A DNA stretch of 64,000 nucleotides from Nitrosomonadales bacterium (GTDB lineage Bacteria > Pseudomonadota > Gammaproteobacteria > Burkholderiales > Gallionellaceae). A model generated the notes under the pieces. The model made no database searches and was not told the DNA's origin. It saw only the letters and a list, made by a program, of their open reading frames with translations. A program made the translations under genes and the position numbers. The stretch is from contig JAHFQZ010000006.1 in the NCBI GenBank assembly GCA_023259055.1, positions 62,001-126,000 on the forward strand. Direction: 5' to 3'. This document shows, piece by piece, positions 44,859 to 54,352 of this stretch. The stretch's first letter is position 1; each line of letters begins with the position of its first letter.

Positions 44859-45836
44859 ATGAAACCGGTCTTCTCAGTCATTTTTCTCACCACCTTGATC
44901 GGCGTCGGCCAGGGTTTATTTCTGGCTTTGTTCACCCAGCAGTCTTATGCGCTGTTTGATTTGTTGCCGTATCAGGATGCGCACTTTTACGGATGGGGCA
45001 GCCTGTTGGCGCTGCTCTTCACGATGGCAGGGTTGGCCGCTTCTTTTTTTCATTTAGGACGCCCGGAGCGAGCCTGGCGTTCGGCGGCGCAGTGGCGTAC
45101 TTCGTGGCTTTCCCGCGAAGTCATTGTTTTGCCCGCGTTCATGGGAATGTTGTTTCTGTACGGAGCGGCTCATTTGAGCGGGCTCGATCCGGTGCTGGTG
45201 ACGCTGCCCAGCGGACTGGGTATCCATGCCACGGTCATTCTGGGTGGCATTGCCACAATACTGTCCTTTGCACTGTTTGTGAGTACCGGCATGATTTACG
45301 CATGCCTGCGTTTTTTGCAGGAGTGGAATTCTCCGCTGACGGTAATTAATTTCATACTGCTAGGCGGCGCTTCCGGCTTCACGCTGGCGACACTTTACGC
45401 TGCCATGTTTGCGCCCACGCAAATCGGCTTCCTCGGCTGGTGGGCGATCATCATTACCCTGCTGGGTTTGCTCGGTCGCGGTTCGTCTTTGTGGCGCAAT
45501 GCGCGGCTAAGGCCAAAATCTACAATGCAAACGGCGATAGGCATCAAGCATCCGCGCATCGTGCAGACAGCCCAGGGCGCGATGGGCGGGTCATTCAACA
45601 CGCGGGAGTTTTTTCATGGCAGGAGCGAGTTGTTCCTGAGCAGGATGAAAGTGAGCTTCCTGCTGCTGGCGTTTGCGCTGCCGTTGCTGCTGCTCACCGC
45701 CGGACTGTCCCAGCCGGGGGCAGGGGTTCTGGGTATGGCGTTCATTCTGCAATATACTGGGCTAGTAGCCGAGCGTTGGTTCTTCTTTGCCGAAGCAAAC
45801 CATCCGCAAAATTATTATTATCAAAAAATTTCATAA
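44859..45836 (+). CDS. soeC: Sulfite-oxidising enzyme, membrane subunit SoeC
   Basis: This 325-aa integral membrane protein has about eight hydrophobic helices and belongs to the DmsC-like family of quinone-interacting anchors. The FHLGRPERAWRS motif near residues 62-73 and SREVI near 85 are typical of DmsC/SoeC. It contains no heme-binding motif and should pass electrons from SoeB to the quinone pool. It follows soeB after 21 bases and precedes the SulP gene by 37 bases, so all four may be one transcript. Confidence 0.88.
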   Translation: MKPVFSVIFLTTLIGVGQGLFLALFTQQSYALFDLLPYQDAHFYGWGSLLALLFTMAGLAASFFHLGRPERAWRSAAQWRTSWLSREVIVLPAFMGMLFLYGAAHLSGLDPVLVTLPSGLGIHATVILGGIATILSFALFVSTGMIYACLRFLQEWNSPLTVINFILLGGASGFTLATLYAAMFAPTQIGFLGWWAIIITLLGLLGRGSSLWRNARLRPKSTMQTAIGIKHPRIVQTAQGAMGGSFNTREFFHGRSELFLSRMKVSFLLLAFALPLLLLTAGLSQPGAGVLGMAFILQYTGLVAERWFFFAEANHPQNYYYQKIS

Positions 45837-45873
45837 TGTTTGGAACGATCAATAACAATAGGATCTCCACTAC

Positions 45874-47610
45874 ATGAGCAAGACTTCTCCGAGAGATTCC
45901 ATGCAATCCATCCATGGATATCTCATCCGTATTTTTCCTTTTCTCAGCTGGCCGCGATTGTCGGCACAAACAATCAGGTTAGACGTGATTGCCGGGATCA
46001 CCGTTTCGCTGGTAGCCATTCCGCAAGCGCTTGCTTACGCGCAACTGGCGGGAGTGCCGCCTTATTATGGTTTGTATGCGGCATTCATTCCGACTATCGT
46101 AGGTGTGCTCTTCGGCTCTTCGGCAATCCTTTCAACCGGCCCAGTGGCCATGACATCGTTGCTTACTGCAGCGAGCATTGCCCCCATGGCCGCCGCAGGG
46201 TCCGAGCAGTTTTATGCTTATGCTATTTTGCTGGCGCTACTTTCGGGGCTGATCCAGATCGGATTCGGCCTGGCGAGAATGGGCGTTTTGCTCAATTTTC
46301 TTTCGCATCCCGTGCTGATGGGATTCATCAATGCTGCGGCGCTCATCATCGCAGCCTCCCAGATTCCGGCATTTCTCGGCATCTCGATAAAACAGAGCAA
46401 ACACCTGCTGCTTGACACATGGCATGTCCTGACAAATTTTGATGCGCTGCACGGCATGTCCCTGGCTTTTGGCCTGGGTGCATTCGCGTTGCTTTACTTC
46501 TTCAAGAAATTCTTCCCCAAGCTTCCGGGCGTGCTGATCACCGTCGGAGTCCTAACCTGGATCAGCTATATGGTGGGATTTGCAGGACAAGGTGGCAGGG
46601 TGGTGGGAGAAATCCCATCCGGCTTGCCCAGCCTGACAGTACCATCCTTCCAATGGGCGGCGATCCGGGATATGCTGCCGGCGGCGTTCGTGCTGGCATT
46701 GATCAGCTTCGTGGAAGCCATGTCGAGTTGCAAGGTAATTGCATTCAAAACCCGCACCCGATGGGACGAGAATCAGGAATTGATTGGGCAGGGGCTGGCG
46801 AAAGTTGCCGCCGCATTTTGCCAATCCATGCCGGTAAGCGGATCGTTCTCCCGCTCGGCGCTCAATCTCGCTTCCGATGCCAGAACCGGCCTGTCGTCCC
46901 TGATCAGCGCGGGTTTCGTTCTGCTCACACTCGTATTTTTTACCGGCTCCTTGTATCACCTGCCCAAGCCGGTGCTGGCCGCGATGATCATGATGGCAGT
47001 GGCAAACCTGGTGAACTTCAAGAGCATTCGACATGCATGGCAGGCGAGCAGGGATGACGGCATCGCCGCCATTGCCACTTTTTTCGCCACCCTGATGTTC
47101 GCCCCCTACATCCAGAACGGCATCCTCACCGGCATCATCCTGTCTCTGGCCTTGTTCTTTTACCGGCGCATGCGCCCGAGGATCATCATCGCGCTCGGAC
47201 TGCATCCTGACGGCACCCTGCGGGACGCGGCGCGCTTTGATCTGCCATTGCTGCCCCCCCAGATCGGTGCACTGCGTTTTGATTCGTCGCTGCTGTTTTT
47301 CAACGTTGCCTATTTTGAAGATGCGGTATTGAAACTAATACAGCGCAAACCGGATGCAAAATATATTCTGATTGCCGGAAGTGGTATCAATCACCTTGAC
47401 GGATCGGGTGTCGAAATAATTTACAGCCTGTCCAAACATCTCCACGATAGCGGGATAACATTGGTATTCAGCGGCCTTAAAATGCAGGTACAGGAAGTCA
47501 TGGAGCGCACAGGGTTGATAGAAGCCATTGGCAATGACAACATTTACAGTACCGACAGGATTGCCATTGAAGCCCTGGAAACGTGTATCCAGTCCGCATC
47601 AGCAAAATGA
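45874..47610 (+). CDS. SulP-family anion transporter with STAS domain
   Basis: This 578-aa transporter has 10-14 membrane helices. It begins with the SulP signature IAGITVSLVAIPQALAYAQLAGVPP (first 20 residues of that string lie near 40-60). A cytoplasmic STAS domain (about 460-575) includes GSGINHLDGSGVEI. SulP proteins move sulfate, bicarbonate or other anions. Directly after soeABC, a role in moving sulfate made by sulfite oxidation, or another sulfur oxyanion, is the natural inference; the direction of transport is not evident. Bicarbonate uptake is the main alternative, especially next to the ion-pumping complex that follows. Confidence 0.88.
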   Translation: MSKTSPRDSMQSIHGYLIRIFPFLSWPRLSAQTIRLDVIAGITVSLVAIPQALAYAQLAGVPPYYGLYAAFIPTIVGVLFGSSAILSTGPVAMTSLLTAASIAPMAAAGSEQFYAYAILLALLSGLIQIGFGLARMGVLLNFLSHPVLMGFINAAALIIAASQIPAFLGISIKQSKHLLLDTWHVLTNFDALHGMSLAFGLGAFALLYFFKKFFPKLPGVLITVGVLTWISYMVGFAGQGGRVVGEIPSGLPSLTVPSFQWAAIRDMLPAAFVLALISFVEAMSSCKVIAFKTRTRWDENQELIGQGLAKVAAAFCQSMPVSGSFSRSALNLASDARTGLSSLISAGFVLLTLVFFTGSLYHLPKPVLAAMIMMAVANLVNFKSIRHAWQASRDDGIAAIATFFATLMFAPYIQNGILTGIILSLALFFYRRMRPRIIIALGLHPDGTLRDAARFDLPLLPPQIGALRFDSSLLFFNVAYFEDAVLKLIQRKPDAKYILIAGSGINHLDGSGVEIIYSLSKHLHDSGITLVFSGLKMQVQEVMERTGLIEAIGNDNIYSTDRIAIEALETCIQSASAK

Positions 47611-47645
47611 CAGTACCAGCGCCCGCCTGAGCTTCACATCGGCGG

Positions 47646-47674
47646 TGAAGATGGGGCGGCAATCTGGTTATAAT
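47646..47674 (+). promoter_or_regulatory. Candidate promoter for the Ehr-like operon
   Basis: TATAAT at 47669-47674 lies 31 bases before the GTG start at 47705, in the 94-base gap after the SulP gene. The -35 region is weak, so only the -10 supports this call. A separate promoter would make the complex independent of soe. Confidence 0.3.
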
Positions 47675-47704
47675 GGATACAATTAAAATTGCTGGAGGCC
47701 CCTC

Positions 47705-49714
47705 GTGACATTAGTTTCAACCATGTTGCCGATTGACGTTGTGCTGGGGGTCATCGTGTACTGGTTGCTGCTGGGTTTGGCAGGATTGCTGTTGCAAAAC
47801 GGCCGCTTCATTACGCAGTTTATTTTTCCTGCGGGCGCGCTGGGCGCTTTGGTTCTTGCGGCAGCCGCACTGTCTGGCCTGGGGGGCGCTGTCAATGTGA
47901 CCGTTCTGCAGCTCGGACTTCCCGATTTGCCATTCCATCTGCGCATGGATTCCCTGTCCTCATTCTTTGTGCTGCTGCTTGGTTCCGCCAGCGTCGGCAT
48001 CTCGCTTTATTCAGCGGGGTATTTCCGTGCAATGGAGGGCGGCACGTTAGGGTTGCTGTGTTTCGAATATCATGTGTTTCTCGCCAGCATGGTCATGGTA
48101 TTGCTGTCCGACGATGCATATATGTTCATGGTGGCATGGGAAACCATGGCGCTGTCCTCTTATTTTCTGGTGGCTACCGATCATCATGTTCCCGACATCC
48201 GCAAGGCAGGCTATCTCTATCTGCTGGTTGCGCATATCGGGGCGATTGCGATTCTGCTCAGCTTTGGCGTGATGCAAGGCGGGCACGGAATCGGCGCGTA
48301 CACTTTTGACGCAATGCGCGGGGCGCATTTATCCACGTTCTGGTCGTCAATAGCGTTTTTGCTGGCGTTACTTGGTTTCGGTGCCAAGGCCGGTGTGTTG
48401 CCGATGCACGTCTGGTTACCCGAGGCATACCCCGCCGCGCCCTCGCCGGTTTCCGCATTGCTGAGCGGTGTGCTGTTGAAGACAGCGATCTACGGCATCC
48501 TGCGCGTCACTTTCGATTTGCTGGAAACGCACCAGTGGTGGTGGGGTATGATTGCGTTAGCGCTGGGGCTGATTACCGCAGTTTTTGGCGTGATGTTTGC
48601 CGCCGTGCAAGGCGATATGAAACGGTTGCTGGCCTATTCTTCAATTGAGAACGCCGGGCTGCTGTTGGCAGGTATCGGCCTGACCATCATTTTCCACGTA
48701 TATGGCAAGGACGCGCTGGCGGCTTTATCGCTTACCGCGACGTTGTACCACTGCCTGAATCACGCCTTCTTCAAGAGCCTGCTGTTTATCGGCACAGGCT
48801 CGATCCTGCACGCGACTGGTGAGCGCAACATGGGAAGGCTGGGCGGGCTGATCCGCAAGATGCCGTGGGCTGCGGCGCTGATGCTGGTCGGTGTGCTGTC
48901 CATATCCGGCCTTCCACCATTCAATGGTTTTGTCTCGGAATGGCTTTTGTTGCAAGCCTTCCTGCTGTCCCCCGGCCTGCCGAATAATTACATCAATATG
49001 CTGATCCCGGTGGCCGCTGCCGTGATTGCGCTTGCTGCGGCGTTAGCAGCCTATGTGATGGTGAAATTCTATGGGATTATTTTCCTGGGGCAGCACCGCG
49101 AAAAGGCACTGGAGCATGCCCACGATGCGGGTATCTGGGAACGTATCGGGTTAACTTGGTTGGCTATTGGCTGTGTGGCACTGGGCTTGGCGCCCGTTTT
49201 TGTGGTGCAACAACTCGATCAGGTCACTCGCGTATTGATTGGCCACGGCCTTGGTAATGCGGCGGCTGGCTGGTTATTCCTCGCACCGGTGGACATCGAG
49301 CGTGCCAGTTACAGTCCGGTTATATTCCTGTTGGCGGTGGTGGGAGTGATGCTGGCGACCACTTTGATGGTGCGTCATTTCTACCATGGCCGGCTGCGCC
49401 GCGGCCCGGCATGGGACTGTGGTTTTCCGGCGCAAAATGCGCGAATGCAGGATACTGCCGAAGGATTCGGGCAACCGATCCGGCGTATCTTCGAACCATT
49501 CTTCAAAATTGAAAGCGAGTTGCCAAGCGCGTTCGATACGCATCCGCGCTATCACGGCCGCAGCGATGATCGTATCTGGTTTGCCCTCTATCTGCCGATC
49601 AAGCGCATTACCGAAAAACTCTCGTCTTTGGTATCGTTGTTGCAGCATGGGCGCATCCATCTATATCTGGCCTATACCTTCGTGACGCTGATCGTTCTGC
49701 TGATTTTTGTGTGA
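47705..49714 (+). CDS. Hydrogenase-4/Ehr-type subunit B (HyfB-like antiporter subunit)
   Basis: This 669-aa membrane protein of the NuoL/HyfB antiporter family has about 14-16 helices. It keeps conserved channel residues, the Glu in VAWETMALSSYF and the Lys in LLKTAIYGILR, beside the PLHVWLPEAYPAAPSPVSAL-type motif. The C-terminal amphipathic extension with GPAWDCGFP is typical of HyfB/HycC. It should translocate ions in the membrane arm. The GTG start has GGAGG upstream. It heads a six-gene operon whose large subunit lacks Ni ligands, so it belongs to an Ehr-like complex. Confidence 0.85.
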   Translation: MTLVSTMLPIDVVLGVIVYWLLLGLAGLLLQNGRFITQFIFPAGALGALVLAAAALSGLGGAVNVTVLQLGLPDLPFHLRMDSLSSFFVLLLGSASVGISLYSAGYFRAMEGGTLGLLCFEYHVFLASMVMVLLSDDAYMFMVAWETMALSSYFLVATDHHVPDIRKAGYLYLLVAHIGAIAILLSFGVMQGGHGIGAYTFDAMRGAHLSTFWSSIAFLLALLGFGAKAGVLPMHVWLPEAYPAAPSPVSALLSGVLLKTAIYGILRVTFDLLETHQWWWGMIALALGLITAVFGVMFAAVQGDMKRLLAYSSIENAGLLLAGIGLTIIFHVYGKDALAALSLTATLYHCLNHAFFKSLLFIGTGSILHATGERNMGRLGGLIRKMPWAAALMLVGVLSISGLPPFNGFVSEWLLLQAFLLSPGLPNNYINMLIPVAAAVIALAAALAAYVMVKFYGIIFLGQHREKALEHAHDAGIWERIGLTWLAIGCVALGLAPVFVVQQLDQVTRVLIGHGLGNAAAGWLFLAPVDIERASYSPVIFLLAVVGVMLATTLMVRHFYHGRLRRGPAWDCGFPAQNARMQDTAEGFGQPIRRIFEPFFKIESELPSAFDTHPRYHGRSDDRIWFALYLPIKRITEKLSSLVSLLQHGRIHLYLAYTFVTLIVLLIFV

Positions 49715-50673
49715 TGGACAACCCGGAACAAATACTGGCCATTCTGTTTCAGCTCACCCAGTTGATGCTGGTGGTTTTGCTGGCGCCCTTGCTCACGGGT
49801 TGGGTGAACCAGTGTCAGGCATGGCTGCAAAACCGCAGCGGCGCGGGGATACTGCAACCCTACCGCGTGTTGCACAAGCTGTTTCTCAAGGATGCCGTGA
49901 TGGCCTACAACGCTTCCTGGCTATTCAATGTCACCCCATACATCGTGTTCGGCTGCATGTGGCTGGCAGCGGCCATTATTCCCATCATCGCCGTCGATCT
50001 GCCGTTTTCTCAGGCAGCGGACGTGATCGCGCTGGTCGGCGTGTTCGCGCTGGCAAGGGTGTTCATCGCACTGGCCGCGATGGACATCGGCACTTCTTTT
50101 GGCACAATGGGGGCTCGGCGCGAGATGCTGGTGTCATTCCTTGCCGAACCGGCGCTGTTGATGGTGCTGTTTACCTCGTCAATGATCAGCCATTCCACGC
50201 AATTGCCGCGCATCGTCGAGGCGCTGGCGCATCATGAGTTTGTGCTCTACCCCAGCCTCGCTTTTGCTGCGCTGGCGTTCCTGATCGTATTGCTGGCCGA
50301 GAATGCGCGTATTCCGGTGGACAATCCCGGTACGCATCTGGAATTGACCATGATCCATGAAGCGATGATCCTGGAATACTCGGCGCGGCATCTGGCGCTC
50401 ATCGAGTGGGCCAGCAGTTTAAAACTGTTTGCCTACATTTCCATCGGCATTGCGCTATTTTTTCCGCACGGCATTGTCGAAGTGGGCAACTGGGCAGGAT
50501 TGCCGCTGGCCATCTTTTTGCTGCTGCTGAAACTTCTGACTGCAGGTGCAGGGCTGGCCGTATTGGAATCCTTGATGGCCAAGATGCGCATCTTCCGCGC
50601 GCCGGAGTTTTTGGGGACGGCATTCTTGCTGGCGGTGCTGGGCTTGTTGATCCATTTCCTGTTGGGTGCGTGA
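49714..50673 (+). CDS. Hydrogenase-4/Ehr-type subunit C (HyfC/HycD/NuoH-like)
   Basis: This protein is about 319 aa with eight helices of the NuoH/HycD family, which connects the peripheral arm to the membrane arm. The diagnostic loop ENARIPVDNPGTHLELTMIH followed by EAMILEYS is intact with its conserved acidic residues. The start ATG at 49714 shares its A with the preceding TGA stop. In complex I this subunit forms the quinone chamber roof; in membrane-bound hydrogenases it takes the same place without certain quinone binding. The assignment to the family is strong. The electron acceptor is not evident. Confidence 0.88.
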   Translation: MDNPEQILAILFQLTQLMLVVLLAPLLTGWVNQCQAWLQNRSGAGILQPYRVLHKLFLKDAVMAYNASWLFNVTPYIVFGCMWLAAAIIPIIAVDLPFSQAADVIALVGVFALARVFIALAAMDIGTSFGTMGARREMLVSFLAEPALLMVLFTSSMISHSTQLPRIVEALAHHEFVLYPSLAFAALAFLIVLLAENARIPVDNPGTHLELTMIHEAMILEYSARHLALIEWASSLKLFAYISIGIALFFPHGIVEVGNWAGLPLAIFLLLLKLLTAGAGLAVLESLMAKMRIFRAPEFLGTAFLLAVLGLLIHFLLGA

Positions 50674-50674
50674 C

Positions 50675-51337
50675 ATGCCGATGAGCTACACCCTGCAATT
50701 CATCAACCTGTTGGCCGCCTTGCTGCTGCTGATCGTGTTCGCCATGCTTTCGCAGCGCCGTATCCTGTCGCTCATCAATCTGTTCGCCTGGCAGGGTTTT
50801 GTGTTGGCTCTCAGCACCTTCGTGGTGGCCTACACCACGGCGCAACATCATTTGTATTACTCTGCCGCGCTCACCTTGTTGTTGAAGGTGTTGGTGTTAC
50901 CCTGGTTGCTGCATCGTTTGATCCGCAAATTGAACGTGAAGTGGGATGTGGAGACGCTGATCAACATTCCCACCACCATGCTGGTCGGCATCGCGCTGGT
51001 GATCTTTGCCTTTAATTTGGCTGACCCGATCACGCAGTTGGCGCAAGGTATTACACGCGGCCTGATCGGTATCGCGCTGGCGAGCGTATTGTTGTCGCTG
51101 CTGATGATGCTGACGCGGCGCAAGGCGATTTCGCAAGTTGTGGCCTTCCTGTCACTGGAGAATGGCTTGTTCTTTGCTGCCACCAGTGCCACTCAGGGGA
51201 TGCCGCTGGTGGTGGAGTTGGGTATCGCACTGGACGTGCTGGTGGCCACTTTCATTTTCGGTATCTTCTTCTTCCAGATCCGCGAGACTTTCGATAGTCT
51301 GGACCTCACCCATATGGAAAAGCTCAAAGATGATTGA
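50675..51337 (+). CDS. Hydrogenase-4/Ehr-type subunit E (HyfE/NuoK-like)
   Basis: This protein of about 220 aa has six or seven hydrophobic helices and resembles HyfE, whose C-terminal half is NuoK-like with buried acidic residues (here Glu in SLENGLF near 170). It overlaps the next gene by eight bases, keeping the operon tightly coupled. ATG 50681 is an alternative start. It is a membrane-arm subunit with a proposed ion-translocating role. Confidence 0.83.
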   Translation: MPMSYTLQFINLLAALLLLIVFAMLSQRRILSLINLFAWQGFVLALSTFVVAYTTAQHHLYYSAALTLLLKVLVLPWLLHRLIRKLNVKWDVETLINIPTTMLVGIALVIFAFNLADPITQLAQGITRGLIGIALASVLLSLLMMLTRRKAISQVVAFLSLENGLFFAATSATQGMPLVVELGIALDVLVATFIFGIFFFQIRETFDSLDLTHMEKLKDD

Positions 51338-52787
51338 CCTGCAACTGCTGGCGTTATTGCTCACGCCGCTTTTCGGCGGCGGTTTACTGGCCGTGTTCGG
51401 TTCACGCCGCTGGGCGGCCGAGCTGAATTCGCTGATGAGCGGTTTTACCTTTCTCGCCTCGGTGTTACTCACGATGCGCGTGATCGACTCGGGGCCGCAA
51501 GTCGCCTTCAGCGAGCAATTTTTCATCGATCAATTCAACGTGTTCCTGGTCGCACTTACCGCATTCGTGGCGTTCACCACCTCGCTGTTTTCCCGCCCGT
51601 ACATGCGCATCGAGCAGCACCACGGCAAACTCAGCACGCCGATGCTGCATCTCTACTACAGCATGTATCAGTTGTTCACCTTCACGATGCTGGTGGCGCT
51701 GACCACCAACAATATGGGCATCATCTGGGTGGCGATGGAAGCGGCAACACTAACCACGGTGTTGCTGGTCAGCCTGTATCGCACCCCGGCAAGCCTCGAG
51801 GCGGCCTGGAAATATTTCATCCTGTGCGGCGTGGGCATCGCGCTGGCACTGTTCGGCACTATCCTGTTGTATTTCGCCGCCGAGCGCGTATTGGGCGAGG
51901 GCGGTAATGCGCTGTTGTGGACGCATTTGAACCAGGTCAAGGCTGATCTGGAACCTACCGTGCTCAAGCTTGCCTTCGTATTTCTGCTGGTCGGTTATGG
52001 CACCAAGATTGGCTTGGTGCCGCTGCATAGCTGGTTGCCGGATGCCCATGCGGAAGGCCCCACGCCAGTCTCAGCCGTGCTTTCCGGTTTGCTATTGAAT
52101 GTCGCGTTGTGCGCGGTGATGCGCAGCAAGGTATTGGTAGATGGATCGCTGGGCACACACTTCGCGGGCAATCTGATGATGGGCTTCGGGTTGCTGTCGG
52201 TGGTGGTGGCGGCGCTGTTCCTGTCGCGGCAAAAAGACATCAAGCGCATGTTTGCCTATTCCTCCATCGAGCACATGGGGTTGATCACGTTCGCTTTCGG
52301 CATGGGCGGTCCGGTGGCAACTTTCGCCGGCATGTTGCATATGACCATGCACTCGCTGACCAAATCGGCGATCTTCTTCGCGGTCGGACACGCCGTGCAG
52401 AAAACCGGCACGCAGCAGATGGAGCACATCCGTGGTTTGCTGCAAGTCAGTCCGACGGTCGGTTGGGGGTTGATACTCAGCACGTTTGCTATCCTGGGCA
52501 TGCCACCGTTCGGCGTGTTCGCCAGCGAGTTCCTTATCATCACCACTGCCATGCACGAATATCCATGGTCCACGCCGATTCTGTTGACCGCGCTGGGTAT
52601 CGCCTTCGCCGCGATCTTCGGCAAGATACAGCCGATCGTGTTTGGCGAAACCACCGCGAAACCACTGCCGCATCCACCCGCGCTGATTCCGGTGTTCGTA
52701 CATTTGTTGCTGGTATTGATCCTCGGTTTGTATATGCCGCCGTATTTGGCTAATTGGTATCGCCAGGCAGCGGCTCTGCTAGGATAA
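51330..52787 (+). CDS. Hydrogenase-4/Ehr-type subunit F (HyfF-like antiporter subunit)
   Basis: This is a 485-aa second antiporter-like subunit of the NuoM/NuoN/HyfF family. It carries the VPLHSWLPDAHAEGPTPVSA motif near residues 228-247, the channel Glu in WVAMEAATL, and Lys/His residues in the C-terminal half (RQKDIKRMFAYSSIEHMG). The start at 51330 overlaps the hyfE-like stop; the frame is open back to 51138 but inside the previous gene. With the HyfB-like protein the complex has two antiporter modules and no HyfD-like one. Confidence 0.85.
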   Translation: MIDLQLLALLLTPLFGGGLLAVFGSRRWAAELNSLMSGFTFLASVLLTMRVIDSGPQVAFSEQFFIDQFNVFLVALTAFVAFTTSLFSRPYMRIEQHHGKLSTPMLHLYYSMYQLFTFTMLVALTTNNMGIIWVAMEAATLTTVLLVSLYRTPASLEAAWKYFILCGVGIALALFGTILLYFAAERVLGEGGNALLWTHLNQVKADLEPTVLKLAFVFLLVGYGTKIGLVPLHSWLPDAHAEGPTPVSAVLSGLLLNVALCAVMRSKVLVDGSLGTHFAGNLMMGFGLLSVVVAALFLSRQKDIKRMFAYSSIEHMGLITFAFGMGGPVATFAGMLHMTMHSLTKSAIFFAVGHAVQKTGTQQMEHIRGLLQVSPTVGWGLILSTFAILGMPPFGVFASEFLIITTAMHEYPWSTPILLTALGIAFAAIFGKIQPIVFGETTAKPLPHPPALIPVFVHLLLVLILGLYMPPYLANWYRQAAALLG

Positions 52788-52791
52788 AACT

Positions 52792-54342
52792 ATGCCAATC
52801 AAACATCCTAATTTGCATCTCGAGCCCATGAACGGTGCGATCCCGGCCTGGCATGGCGAGATCGCCGACAGTGATTTGCTGCCAATTTGCCAGAACGTGC
52901 GCGATGGCGGCGGTCGCTTGGTCGCACTGTGGGGCAGTGATGAGCACGCGCAAGGCAACGGATTCGCGCTGCATGTAGTGCTGGTCAACGAAACGGGGCT
53001 GGTGTGTTTGAGCATGGCATTGCCCGCCGAACAGCCGAGCCATCCCGACATCAGCCAGATATTTCCGGCGGCGAATCGCATGCAACGTACCGTATATGAC
53101 CTGCTCGGCATTTACGCGCACGAAGGTCATGACCATCGCAAATGGCTGCGCCATGCCGCGTGGCGCAGCGGCAGCTTTCCGCTGCGCAAGGATTTTGATG
53201 CCGCACAAAGCCGCAGCGATGATTCGGACAGTTATCCTTTCGTGCAAGTCGAAGGTCAGGGCGTGCATGAGATCCCGGTGGGACCGGTGCATGCGGGTGT
53301 CATCGAGCCGGGGCATTTCCGTTTTTCCATCGTTGGCGAAAAGGTGCTGCGTCTGGAACAGCGTTTCGGCTACACCCACAAAGGCATTGAGAAACGCTTT
53401 GAGAGCTTGAGCCTGCAACAAGGTGCGAAGCTTGCAGGCCGGGTGAGTGGCGACAGTAGCGTGGCTTACGCGTGGGCCTACGCGATGGCTGCCGAGAGTA
53501 TCGCCAATGTGACGCCGCCGGATCGTGCCTTGTGGTTGCGTGCATTGTTGCTGGAGCGCGAACGTGTCGCCAACCATCTCGGCGATCTCGGCTATCTTGG
53601 CAACGATGTTGCGCTGTCGTTCGGCTTCGTGCAGTTCGGGATTTTGAAGGAACAGCTGCTGCGCAACAATGCTGCCCTGTTCGGGCATCGCTATTTGATG
53701 GATAGAATTATTCCGGGCGGCGTGACCGCCGATCTTTCCGCCGAAGGCAAGCGCGTGATCGAAGCAGAGCTTGCGATGCTGGAGCGCGAAGTGCGCTTGT
53801 TGCGCGGCATCTACGATGAGCATGCCGGAGTGCAGGATCGCTTCATCGGCGCCGGGCGCGTTGAGCCGAAACTCGCCGCGCAGCTGGGGTTATGTGGCCT
53901 GGCCGGGCGCGCCAGCGCCCAGGCATGGGATACGCGCGTGCAGTTTCCCTGCGCACCTTACGACAAACTGGATGTGCAAATGGCAACTTATCGCAACGGC
54001 GACGTCGCCGCGCGCGTGATCGTACGTTTCGATGAGCTGTTCGAATCGTTGCGCTTGCAGCGCGAAATTCTGGTTAACCTGGTGCAGGGCGACGGGCTGG
54101 CGATACCGCTGGCAAAACTCCCGGCCAACGGCTTGGGTATCGGGATGGTCGAGGGTTGGCGCGGTGAAGTGATGGTGGCGATCCATACCGATGCGCGGGG
54201 CAATCTCACGCGCGTGCATCCGCATGATCCATCGTGGCAAAACTGGCCGGCGCTGGAACACGCCGCATTGGGCAACATCGTGCCGGATTTTCCGCTGATC
54301 AACAAATCGTTCAATCTCAGCTATTCCGGTCACGACTTGTAG
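52792..54342 (+). CDS. Hydrogenase large-subunit homologue lacking Ni-Fe ligands (Ehr-type, NuoC-NuoD fusion)
   Basis: This 516-aa protein fuses a NuoC-like N-terminal domain (about 1-135, with FPAANRMQRTVYDLLGIY) to a NuoD/HycE-like domain. In active [NiFe] hydrogenases the N-terminal ligand motif reads RxCGxCxxxH. Here it is RVSGDSSVAYA (217-227) with Ser219 and Ser222 replacing cysteines. The C-terminal DPCxxCxxH motif is absent; the protein ends INKSFNLSYSGHDL. It cannot hold a normal NiFe site, so the complex is not a hydrogenase. Loss of both ligand pairs is the defining trait of Ehr complexes. Conserved histidine HKGIEKRFE is kept. Confidence 0.88.
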   Translation: MPIKHPNLHLEPMNGAIPAWHGEIADSDLLPICQNVRDGGGRLVALWGSDEHAQGNGFALHVVLVNETGLVCLSMALPAEQPSHPDISQIFPAANRMQRTVYDLLGIYAHEGHDHRKWLRHAAWRSGSFPLRKDFDAAQSRSDDSDSYPFVQVEGQGVHEIPVGPVHAGVIEPGHFRFSIVGEKVLRLEQRFGYTHKGIEKRFESLSLQQGAKLAGRVSGDSSVAYAWAYAMAAESIANVTPPDRALWLRALLLERERVANHLGDLGYLGNDVALSFGFVQFGILKEQLLRNNAALFGHRYLMDRIIPGGVTADLSAEGKRVIEAELAMLEREVRLLRGIYDEHAGVQDRFIGAGRVEPKLAAQLGLCGLAGRASAQAWDTRVQFPCAPYDKLDVQMATYRNGDVAARVIVRFDELFESLRLQREILVNLVQGDGLAIPLAKLPANGLGIGMVEGWRGEVMVAIHTDARGNLTRVHPHDPSWQNWPALEHAALGNIVPDFPLINKSFNLSYSGHDL

Positions 54343-54352
54343 AGGCTCCCAT

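Noticed and set aside
41176..45836. Thiosulfate, polysulfide or DMSO reductase instead of SoeABC
   Set aside because: Those enzymes normally carry a Tat signal on the A subunit and face the periplasm. Here none is visible, and the apr/sat and SulP neighbours favour sulfite oxidation. The alternative is not fully excluded.
52792..54342. Functional group 4 [NiFe] hydrogenase or formate hydrogenlyase
   Set aside because: The large subunit lacks all four Ni-Fe cysteines, and no formate dehydrogenase, ferredoxin subunit or hyp maturation genes are present.
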